From: Novosphingobium sp.
Lineage (GTDB): Bacteria > Pseudomonadota > Alphaproteobacteria > Sphingomonadales > Sphingomonadaceae
Assembly: GCA_027490345.1 (NCBI GenBank)
Contig: JAIXYF010000036.1
Coordinates: forward strand, 1 to 7,507
Reading direction: 5' to 3'
DNA length: 7,507 nt
Shown: positions 1 through 5,513 of the stretch, in pieces
Numbering within the stretch: position 1 is the stretch's first letter
Layout: each line of letters begins with the position of its first letter
Made by a program: the position numbers and the translations under genes
The notes under the pieces: generated by a model
The model's database searches: none
Told to the model about the DNA's origin: nothing
The model's input: only the letters and a program-made list of their open reading frames with translations

Positions 1-584
1 ATGTCGTCAATGCCCGGCTCGATGGGGAAACCCCGCTCGATGATGCCGAAATCCTCTCGATCGCGCAGCAGCTGATGGTGGCGGGCAACGAGACGACGAC
101 GCACTCGCTGGCGGGTGGTATCGTCCACCTCGCGCAGAATCCCGAACAGCAGGCCAAAGTCCGCGCCAATCCCGCGCTGATCGGCAACATGATCGAGGAA
201 GTGCTGCGGCTCGATACGCCGACGGCGGGCATGTGGCGGCTGGTGACCAAGGATACCGAGCTGGGCGGCCGTCCCTACAAGGCAGGCGAGATGATCATGC
301 TGCGCTATGCTGCGGCAAACCGCGATCCGGCCAAGTACCCTAATCCCGACGCGTTCGACGTCGAACGCACTAATGCGCGCACCCACCTTGCGTTTGGCAA
401 GGGCATCCACATGTGCGTGGGCAACATGCTGAGCCGCAAGGAGATGACCGTGGCGTTCACCGAACTGTTGCGGCGGCTCGATGATATCCGCATCAAGGAC
501 GGTGCGGAGCTGCGCGTCTCGCCCAACCTGCTGCTGCGCGGGTTCGTCTCCGTTCCCATCACCTTCAAGAAGGCTGCCGCGTGA
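1..584 (+). CDS. Cytochrome P450, C-terminal half (5' end outside window)
   Basis: Heme-thiolate monooxygenase, normally about 400 residues; the last 193 are present and the reading frame is open to the window's left edge (first whole codon at base 3), so the true start lies upstream. Seen in order: the I-helix oxygen-activation motif AGNETTT (bases 81-101), the K-helix ExxR as EVLR (bases 198-209), a PDAFDVER stretch of the meander, and the Cys-pocket FGKGIHMCVG, with the axial heme-ligand Cys at 414-416. All key residues are intact, so the enzyme should be active. It looks like a soluble bacterial class I P450, which would need a ferredoxin and a reductase; neither is in the window. Its stop overlaps the start of the following acyl-CoA dehydrogenase, so the two are probably co-translated and hydroxylation may feed acyl-CoA oxidation. 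The CYP family and substrate cannot be assigned. Confidence 0.95.
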   Translation, partial: VVNARLDGETPLDDAEILSIAQQLMVAGNETTTHSLAGGIVHLAQNPEQQAKVRANPALIGNMIEEVLRLDTPTAGMWRLVTKDTELGGRPYKAGEMIMLRYAAANRDPAKYPNPDAFDVERTNARTHLAFGKGIHMCVGNMLSRKEMTVAFTELLRRLDDIRIKDGAELRVSPNLLLRGFVSVPITFKKAAA

Positions 585-1612
585 ACTTCGATCTTGATGA
601 GAACCAGGAACTGTTCAAGGCAGCGGTCGAACGCTTCTGTTCTGGGCAGGACATGGCAGCGCGCCGCGCGGCGCGGGCGCTTCCCGGCGGGATTGACCGC
701 GCGCGCTGGCAGGAACTGGCAGAGCTGGGGCTGATCGGCCTCGCCGCCGGGGAAGACGATGGCGGTATGGGCGGCTCGCACGGCGATTTGGCGGTCGTGG
801 CGCAGGCACTCGGCCATGCGCAGGCGGTGGAGCCCTGGCTGGAATGCGGCTTCCTTCCCGCGCGTCTGTTGGCAGGTTCGGCGCATCTCGAAAGCGTGAT
901 CGCGGGCGAGAAGCTCGCGGCCTTCGCTTTTGCCGAACCGGGCCGCCGCTTCGCCGTTGAAGCGCAAGGCGTGAAAGTGCGGGGCGGCAAGCTCTCGGGC
1001 ACCAAGCAGTTCGTGCTGGGCGGCGGCGCAGCAGACGTGTTCGTCGTCACCGCCGAAGATGGCGGCAAGACCGCGCTCTATGTCGTCGATGCCAAGGCGG
1101 CCGAGGTCGAAGTGCGGCCCTATCCAGTGGCCGATGGCGGTGTTGCAGCTATCGTCACGTTCCACGACGCGGCGGCGCAAGGCCCGCTTAGCGCAGATCT
1201 CGGCGCGGTGATCGAGGAAGCGCGGCTGCTGGCGGCGGCGGAAATGGTCGGCATTGCCCAGAGGCTGTTTGCCGATACGCTGGAATACCTCAAAACGCGT
1301 GAGCAGTTCGGCCAGCCGCTCGGCCGGTTTCAGGTGCTGCAGCACCGCATGGTCGATGTTTATGCGCGGGTCGAAAGCATACAATCTGCGGTCCTGCGCG
1401 CGCTGCTGCAGCCCGAAGCGCCGATGGCGGCGATCAAGGCGCATGTCGCGGAGAACGCGATCTGGGTCGGCCATCAGGCGGTGCAATTGCACGGCGGCAT
1501 GGGCATGAGCGACGAACTGGGCGTGGGCCACGGCCTCAAGCGCATCGTGCTCCTGTCAAAGCTGTTCGGCGATCCCGCCAGCGATATTCTGGATTATGCC
1601 CGCGCAGCCTGA
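581..1612 (+). CDS. Acyl-CoA dehydrogenase, short subunit (FadE-like, probably heteromeric)
   Basis: A 343-residue flavoprotein-family subunit. The GTG start overlaps the P450 stop as GTGA, with AAGAAGG 7 bases upstream. The C-terminal half carries the acyl-CoA dehydrogenase signatures: R240-EQFGQPLGRFQ, whose Arg normally contacts the FAD pyrophosphate, and QLHGGMGM at 302-309, the loop that reaches the flavin of the partner subunit. The middle domain is degenerate: where homotetrameric enzymes have TEP..GSD and a Trp-containing flavin loop, this protein has AFAEPGRR (about 115-123) and KQFVLGGGAAD (142-152). The usual C-terminal EGT catalytic loop is replaced by LFGD (328-331). Such half-site subunits are known from alpha2beta2 enzymes of steroid catabolism (FadE28-FadE29 type). 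The 406-residue dehydrogenase two genes downstream has the complementary motifs and is the likely partner. Substrate is unknown; a CoA thioester of a bulky acid is inferred. Confidence 0.93.
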   Translation: MNFDLDENQELFKAAVERFCSGQDMAARRAARALPGGIDRARWQELAELGLIGLAAGEDDGGMGGSHGDLAVVAQALGHAQAVEPWLECGFLPARLLAGSAHLESVIAGEKLAAFAFAEPGRRFAVEAQGVKVRGGKLSGTKQFVLGGGAADVFVVTAEDGGKTALYVVDAKAAEVEVRPYPVADGGVAAIVTFHDAAAQGPLSADLGAVIEEARLLAAAEMVGIAQRLFADTLEYLKTREQFGQPLGRFQVLQHRMVDVYARVESIQSAVLRALLQPEAPMAAIKAHVAENAIWVGHQAVQLHGGMGMSDELGVGHGLKRIVLLSKLFGDPASDILDYARAA

Positions 1613-1639
1613 GGGCGCCGGGATATTGGAGTGCATGGA

Positions 1640-2377
1640 ATGAAACGGATCGACGCCCACTTCGTGGCTGCGGGCAAATACCACGATATCGACTTCGCCC
1701 GGCTTGAAGTGCTCAAACTGCTGGGCGAGCATCCCGAGATCCGCACCACCGTGGCGATGGATTTTTCCAACACCGAGCGGCTGGAGCAGTGCCAGTTCCT
1801 CGTGACCTATACCTGCACCGTGCTGCCGACGCCTGAAGAGACGGTGAAGATCAAGGAATTCCTTGATCGCGGCGGGCGCTGGCTGGCGCTGCATGGCACC
1901 AATTCGATCCTGAAGTTCGTTGAAGGCGGGGTCGATTGCCCGGAAGAACGCGATGATCTGATGGAAGTGCTGGGCACCCAGTTCAAGGCGCACCCGCCGA
2001 TTGGTCCGTTCCGCGTCGAGGTGACCGATAAGACTCACCCCCTGACGCAGGGCCTCGAAGATTTCGATATCATCGACGAGCTCTACATCATGAAGCAGAA
2101 GGCGCCGATCAAGGTCCTGATGCAGACACGATTTGACGGTGAGGCGACCGGCTTTACCGAGGCGAACTACGACAACGTCGTCGTGCCGGTGCTGTACCTG
2201 CGCGATCACGGCAAGGGCGGCGTGCTCTACAACACGCTCGGCCACTGCCGCAGCCACTTCGATGTGATTGAACTCCTGCCCTTCTGGACACATCCCGAAC
2301 GCTGCGGATGGAACTATCCCGTGTATTACGAAACGCTGCGGCGCGGCATTCGCTGGGCCATGAGCGAGATTGCCTAA
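1640..2377 (+). CDS. ThuA-like domain protein
   Basis: A 245-residue protein of the ThuA-like branch of the class I glutamine-amidotransferase fold (trehalose-utilisation ThuA family). Seen: the helix EFLDRGGRW (73-81) leading to the strand-turn WLALHGTNS (81-89), at the position where true amidotransferases have their Cys nucleophile; here it is His-Gly, as in other ThuA proteins. Further family hallmarks are LGTQFKAHPP (111-120), the HPLTQGL...DELY segment (133-149) and the late GKGGVLYNTLGH (191-202). No signal peptide is visible, so it is probably cytoplasmic. The start chosen is ATG 1640, with GGAG eight bases upstream; an in-frame GTG at 1631 overlaps that ribosome site and is less likely. 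It sits 27 bases after one acyl-CoA dehydrogenase gene and 25 before another, so a role tied to their pathway is inferred. Its reaction is unknown; sugar metabolism genes are absent here. Confidence 0.88.
   Translation: MKRIDAHFVAAGKYHDIDFARLEVLKLLGEHPEIRTTVAMDFSNTERLEQCQFLVTYTCTVLPTPEETVKIKEFLDRGGRWLALHGTNSILKFVEGGVDCPEERDDLMEVLGTQFKAHPPIGPFRVEVTDKTHPLTQGLEDFDIIDELYIMKQKAPIKVLMQTRFDGEATGFTEANYDNVVVPVLYLRDHGKGGVLYNTLGHCRSHFDVIELLPFWTHPERCGWNYPVYYETLRRGIRWAMSEIA
1849..1868. repeat. 20-bp perfect palindrome inside the ThuA-like gene
   Basis: The ten bases GATCAAGGAA are followed directly by their exact reverse complement, with no spacer; the symmetry stops at both ends. It encodes IKEFLD (about residues 71-76), an ordinary helix segment in ThuA-like proteins, so coding constraint could produce it by chance. 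It contains an EcoRI-type GAATTC core and a GATC at each end. No function is claimed. Confidence 0.6.
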
Positions 2378-2402
2378 GGGTTATTGGCTAAGGGTATTTG
2401 TT

Positions 2403-3623
2403 ATGGATATGGATTTCGCCCCCGAGGACCTCGCCTTCCAGAAGGAAGTCCGCGCGTTCCTCGATGACAAGCTCAACGCCCGCCTGCGTGAAGGCGCGGC
2501 GGGCACGCCGAGCGTGTTCACCGAGCCCGATATTACCCGCGAATGGCAGGCGATCCTCGCCGAAAAGGGCTGGCTCGCCACCTCATGGCCGGTCGAGGAC
2601 GGCGGTCCCGGCTGGACGCCGACGCAGAAGTACATCTTCGAGAAGGAATGCGCGATTGCCGGTGCGCCGTCGCTGCCGATCCTGGGCCTGCGCCTCGTTG
2701 GCCCGGTGATCTGCCACTTCGGCACACCCGAACAGAAGGCGCGCTTCCTGCCGCGCATCATTTCGGGCGAGGATTACTGGTGCCAGGGCTATTCGGAGCC
2801 GGGCGCCGGGTCCGATCTTGCTGCGGTGAAGACGCGCGCCGAGCGGGTTGGCGACAAGTATGTGGTCAATGGCTCCAAGATCTGGACCACTCATGCGCAC
2901 CACGCCAACTGGATCTTCGCGCTCGTTCGCACCGATCCCAGCGTGCAAAAACAGCGCGGCATCAGCTTCCTGCTGATCCCGATGGAGCAGCCGGGCGTCA
3001 GCGTTTCGCCGATCGTCACGATGGCGAACGACCACGAAGTGAACGCCACGTTCTTCGACAATGCCGAAACCCCCGCCGACAACCTGATCGGTGAGGAAGG
3101 GCAGGGCTGGACGATTGCCAAGTTCCTGCTCGAAAACGAACGCGGCGGCTCGTGCGCGGCGCCGGCGCTGCTGGCCAAACTTGACCGGATCGAGCGCTGG
3201 GCGCGTGAGGAGGCATCGGGCAGCGGAAGCGGTTCTGGCGGCACGATGATCCACGATCCCAACATCTCGCAGCGCCTCGCCCGCCTCCGGCTCGAAGCGC
3301 AGGCCTTCGAGGTGACCGAACTGCGCATTCTGGCCGAACTGGCCAAGGGCCGCCCGGCTGGCCCGCAGACCTCGCTGGTCAAGCTCACCAGTTCGAACCT
3401 GCGCCAGCAGATCGACGAGCTGGCAGTGGACCTGTTTGGCTACGAAGGGCTGCAGCTGCCCGTCACGCGCCCGCTCTATGGCAACGAAGCGCCCGAATAT
3501 GTCGGCAGCCGCGCCGCGCAGCTTTCGATGCCAGCCTATCTCAATGGCCGTGCCTACACGATCTTCGGCGGCTCGGATGAAGTGCAAAAGACGATCATCG
3601 CCAAACAGGTCCTCGGGCTTTGA
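2403..3623 (+). CDS. Acyl-CoA dehydrogenase, long subunit (FadE-like, probably heteromeric)
   Basis: A 406-residue acyl-CoA dehydrogenase. Start ATG 2403 is preceded by AAGGG about 8 bases upstream; a TTG at 2370 overlaps the previous gene and lacks such a site. The N-terminal and middle domains are canonical: VEDGGPGW (64-71), YSEPGAGSDLA (130-140), which contacts flavin and substrate, and KIWTT (159-163), the flavin-stacking Trp loop. The C-terminal half lacks the Arg-Glu-x-Phe-Gly and QxxGGxG FAD motifs and has YTIFGGSDEVQ (385-395) where others have an EGTxEIQ loop. E246, in the segment LLENERGGS (242-250), is a candidate catalytic base, by analogy with FadE29- and isovaleryl-CoA-type enzymes, whose Glu lies at this place; that is an eye alignment. 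A Gly-Ser run (271-280) interrupts the C-terminal domain. Together with the short subunit encoded at 581-1612 it could form complete FAD sites. It is last in its operon. Confidence 0.94.
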   Translation: MDMDFAPEDLAFQKEVRAFLDDKLNARLREGAAGTPSVFTEPDITREWQAILAEKGWLATSWPVEDGGPGWTPTQKYIFEKECAIAGAPSLPILGLRLVGPVICHFGTPEQKARFLPRIISGEDYWCQGYSEPGAGSDLAAVKTRAERVGDKYVVNGSKIWTTHAHHANWIFALVRTDPSVQKQRGISFLLIPMEQPGVSVSPIVTMANDHEVNATFFDNAETPADNLIGEEGQGWTIAKFLLENERGGSCAAPALLAKLDRIERWAREEASGSGSGSGGTMIHDPNISQRLARLRLEAQAFEVTELRILAELAKGRPAGPQTSLVKLTSSNLRQQIDELAVDLFGYEGLQLPVTRPLYGNEAPEYVGSRAAQLSMPAYLNGRAYTIFGGSDEVQKTIIAKQVLGL

Positions 3624-3627
3624 TCTG

Positions 3628-3643
3628 ATCCGCTTACGCGGAT
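3628..3643. repeat. Inverted repeat A (6-bp stem) just after the dehydrogenase stop
   Basis: ATCCGC (3628-3633) and GCGGAT (3638-3643) can pair around a TTAC loop, starting five bases after the stop codon. There is no T-tract, so this is not a classical intrinsic terminator. Its right arm overlaps the left arm of the next inverted repeat, so the two hairpins exclude each other. Confidence 0.55.
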
Positions 3644-3667
3644 GGCCGCACCGGTGCGGGACCATCC
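3640..3667. repeat. Inverted repeat B, long imperfect hairpin with a 14-bp palindrome at its core
   Basis: The core CCGCACCGGTGCGG (3646-3659) is a perfect palindrome. It is flanked by GGATGG (3640-3645) and CCATCC (3662-3667), which also pair, leaving only a two-base bulge (3660-3661). The whole could fold as a strong RNA hairpin or act as a dyad protein-binding site. It shares bases 3640-3643 with repeat A and base 3667 with repeat C. No T-run follows. Confidence 0.6.
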
Positions 3668-3689
3668 TGTTTCGGCCAAGCCGAAACAG
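3667..3689. repeat. Inverted repeat C, perfect 10-bp stem
   Basis: CTGTTTCGGC (3667-3676) and GCCGAAACAG (3680-3689) are exact reverse complements around a CAA loop. The tight loop and GC-rich stem favour an RNA hairpin, possibly a transcript 3'-end barrier for the dehydrogenase operon. The bases after it are CAACAAGC rather than a T-tract, so intrinsic termination is doubtful. An operator for the neighbouring regulator is an alternative. Confidence 0.65.
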
Positions 3690-3706
3690 CAACAAGCTGT
3701 GGCGCA

Positions 3707-3742
3707 GAAGCCCCATGTTGGAACCATTCAGCATGGGGCTTC
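3707..3742. repeat. Inverted repeat D, perfect 11-bp arms with 14-base spacer
   Basis: GAAGCCCCATG (3707-3717) and CATGGGGCTTC (3732-3742) are exact reverse complements separated by 14 bases. It lies 77 bases before the LuxR-type start codon. The arm length and spacer suit either a large hairpin or a dyad operator with half-sites centred 25 bases apart, about two and a half helical turns. It could be where the adjacent regulator or another factor binds; this is inference from position and symmetry only. Confidence 0.6.
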
Positions 3743-3818
3743 CGCTACGGCACGCTCTGGGTTAGCATGCGAATCGAACTGAATGCCGGACCAACCGGCA
3801 CAGGCCAGAGGATGCAGC

Positions 3819-4589
3819 ATGGACTGGGCGACCACCACCTTCGAGCAGGTGACGATTCGGGCTGTTGAAGACGTGCGGCCCGCCGCAATCGCTATTCGCG
3901 ACGTTGCCTTGAAACTGGACTTGCGCATAGCAGTCTGCCCCGACATTTCGTCGAAAGTGCAAATGCTCGACGCGGACGGTAAGATCATCAACGCCGACAT
4001 TTTTGGCTGGACCGCCGATGGGGAGCGCTGGTGGGAAAACGGAACGCTGGCGCTGTCCTCCCCGTTCCCGCGCGCCACACGGTATGAGAGCGAGCCGTTC
4101 TGGTGCAACGCGCACGGCGCGTTCACGGTGGCCCGCAACAACTATCTGGAAGATCTGAACTTTTCGGAATTCCACAAGTTCAGCAAAGCGCGGTCGATGA
4201 TCGTGATCCCCTCGCACCTCTCGTTCGGGCAGATCGCCGCCGCCAGCTTCGTGCCAACCGACAAGACCATCGATGATCTCTCAGCCGTGTTCGCCGAACA
4301 GGGCGATTTCCTCGGCGCTCTCACCCGCCGCTTCGTGGCCAGCTATGTCAGCACGATGCGCACGCAGCAGTGGATCCCAAGCGATTGCCGCCTGTCCAAG
4401 CGCGAAGTGGAATGCCTGCGCTGGGCTGCCATCGGCAAGACCGACAAGGAAATCAGCCTGATCCTGGCGCTCAGCCACGCCACGGTGCGCTATCACATCC
4501 AGCGCGCGGGCGAAAAGCTCAACGCGGTGAACCGCAGCCAGGCCGTGTTCAAGGCCGGGCAGCTAGGCTATCTTGGCGCGGCGGCCTGA
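3819..4589 (+). CDS. LuxR-family transcriptional regulator (autoinducer-type sensor domain, LuxR HTH)
   Basis: A 256-residue regulator. The C-terminal LuxR/FixJ helix-turn-helix is clear at about 191-251: LSKREVECL, then GKTDKEIS, then SHATVRYHIQ and GEKLNAVNRSQA, with the family's Glu, Thr-Val and His positions kept. No receiver Asp pocket is seen, so it is not a two-component response regulator. The N-terminal 170 residues resemble an autoinducer-binding domain by length and by the segment SPFPRATRYESEPFW (81-95), but by eye alignment the pocket Tyr is Trp72 and the Asp that binds the homoserine-lactone amide is Ser81. No synthase gene is nearby, making it a LuxR solo that may sense something else, perhaps a pathway intermediate. 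ATG 3819 follows AGAGGA at a 6-base spacing; an upstream ATG (3783) has no such site. It may control the flanking blocks, but targets are unproven. Confidence 0.9.
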   Translation: MDWATTTFEQVTIRAVEDVRPAAIAIRDVALKLDLRIAVCPDISSKVQMLDADGKIINADIFGWTADGERWWENGTLALSSPFPRATRYESEPFWCNAHGAFTVARNNYLEDLNFSEFHKFSKARSMIVIPSHLSFGQIAAASFVPTDKTIDDLSAVFAEQGDFLGALTRRFVASYVSTMRTQQWIPSDCRLSKREVECLRWAAIGKTDKEISLILALSHATVRYHIQRAGEKLNAVNRSQAVFKAGQLGYLGAAA

Positions 4590-4616
4590 AGATCGAGGGC
4601 CGCAGCACGGCACATG

Positions 4617-4645
4617 AAAAGGCCCGGGGCGACCCGGGCCTTTTT
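4617..4645. terminator. Bidirectional intrinsic terminator between convergent genes
   Basis: AAAAGGCCCGG (4617-4627) pairs perfectly with CCGGGCCTTTT (4634-4644) around a GGCGAC loop. The GC-rich 7-bp core is followed by five T on the plus strand and, read the other way, by four T on the minus strand. It begins 28 bases after the LuxR-type stop and ends 5 bases from the SDR stop, so it can terminate both converging transcripts. Confidence 0.9.
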
Positions 4646-4649
4646 CGCG

Positions 4650-5432
4650 TCAGACCCCCATCATCCCCGCCGTGCTGGCCCCGTCGATCCCGTATTCCGA
4701 GCCGGAAATGAACCCCGCCTCGTCCGAGGCCAGAAACGCCACCAACGCTGCCACTTCGTCCACTTGCGCCATGCGGCCAATCGGCGCCATCCCTTCAAAT
4801 TGCGCGCGCGCAGCGGCGGCATCGGGGCTGCGGTCGATCACACCCCGGATCATTTCGGTTTCCACCACGCCGGGGTGGATCGAATTGACGCGGATCTTCG
4901 TCTTCTGGTTTGCGCAGTGGAGCGCGGCCGATTTGGTCAGCGCAATCAGCGCGCCCTTGCTCGCGGAATAGGCCACGAAATTGCCCATCGGACGATAGGC
5001 GCTCATCGAGGAATTGACGATGATCGAGCCTGCCGCGCCATCGGGGTTGGCACGCATGGCGCGGATCGCGTGCTGGATCGTCAGCATAACGCCGGTCAGG
5101 TTCACGCCCATGATCCGCTCCCACGCGTCTAGGGTGATATCCTCCACGCTACTGTCGCCGGTCTCGATCCCGGCATTGGCGAAGGCAATATCAAGCCGGC
5201 CGTAGCGGCCTGCGATCTCCGCCATCAGGCCATCCCAAGCGGCAGCTTCCTGCACGCGGTGGGAGATGAATTCGCTGCCGGTTTCGGCAGACAGGACTTC
5301 GGCGAGCGCCGCGTTGGAGCCAGTGAACACCACTTTCGCGCCTTCGCTGGCCAGCCGCCGCACGGTGCCTGCCCCGATGCCCGAGGTGCCCCCGGTGATC
5401 AGCGCAACCTTGCCGTGAAACCGTCCGCTCAT
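4650..5432 (-). CDS. Short-chain dehydrogenase/reductase, classical SDR
   Basis: A 260-residue NAD(P)-dependent oxidoreductase of usual classical-SDR length. Seen: nucleotide-binding TGGTSGIG (13-20), NAG (86-88), the structural Asn in GVNLTG (N111) and the catalytic S142, Y155 and K159 (YSASK), followed by the HPGVVETEM segment after the catalytic helix and a C-terminal SGSEYGIDG. The second beta strand ends in TGSN with no acidic residue, which argues against strict NAD preference and leaves NADP possible. It would interconvert an alcohol and a ketone; in this context a hydroxylated lipid or hydroxyacyl-CoA is plausible but not shown. ATG 5432 is chosen over ATG 5438 because AGGAGG lies 6 bases before the former and touches the latter. 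It stands 81 bases downstream of the thiolase-like gene on the same strand, so it may be co-transcribed or have its own promoter. Confidence 0.94.
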   Translation of the reverse strand: MSGRFHGKVALITGGTSGIGAGTVRRLASEGAKVVFTGSNAALAEVLSAETGSEFISHRVQEAAAWDGLMAEIAGRYGRLDIAFANAGIETGDSSVEDITLDAWERIMGVNLTGVMLTIQHAIRAMRANPDGAAGSIIVNSSMSAYRPMGNFVAYSASKGALIALTKSAALHCANQKTKIRVNSIHPGVVETEMIRGVIDRSPDAAAARAQFEGMAPIGRMAQVDEVAALVAFLASDEAGFISGSEYGIDGASTAGMMGV

Positions 5433-5438
5433 GCTCAT

Positions 5439-5444
5439 CCTCCT
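5439..5444 (-). promoter_or_regulatory. Strong ribosome binding site of the SDR gene, partly in a small hairpin
   Basis: The minus strand reads AGGAGG directly before ATG 5438 and 6 bases before ATG 5432, so it fixes the start at 5432. On the same strand TCCTG-ATCA-CAGGA can fold (plus bases 5441-5454), so its 3' arm takes in part of the AGGAGG. The stem is only five base pairs, so any effect on translation is speculative. Confidence 0.7.
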
Positions 5445-5513
5445 GTGATCAGGAGCGCGATGATAGGGCGGCGGGGCGCAGCGGCTACTGGTATTTTGAT
5501 TTGGGGACGCGGC

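Noticed and set aside
305..1531. 408-codon open frame on the minus strand
   Set aside because: It is antisense to the P450 and the short dehydrogenase, whose family motifs are unmistakable. The translation is rich in Arg, Ala and His with no recognisable domain, typical of an antisense frame in GC-rich DNA.
2370..2402. TTG start giving a longer second dehydrogenase
   Set aside because: It overlaps the ThuA-like gene's end and lacks a ribosome site. The family N-terminus fits ATG 2403, with AAGGG upstream.
3667..3689. Inverted repeat C read as a lux box
   Set aside because: It starts CTG and ends CAG, but the spacing is 17 bases rather than the 10 of a canonical 20-bp lux box. It is kept only as an inverted repeat.
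2583..3734. 383-codon open frame on the minus strand
   Set aside because: It is antisense to the long acyl-CoA dehydrogenase, Arg-rich and motif-free, and better explained as a codon-bias shadow.
3740..3768. Possible promoter for the LuxR-type gene (TTCCGC, 17 bases, TAGCAT)
   Set aside because: The -10 matches four of six consensus bases but the -35 only two, so it is too weak to report as a feature.
3783..3818. Longer LuxR-type protein starting at ATG 3783
   Set aside because: There is no ribosome site before 3783, whereas AGAGGA sits 6 bases before ATG 3819. The extra 12 residues show nothing family-like.
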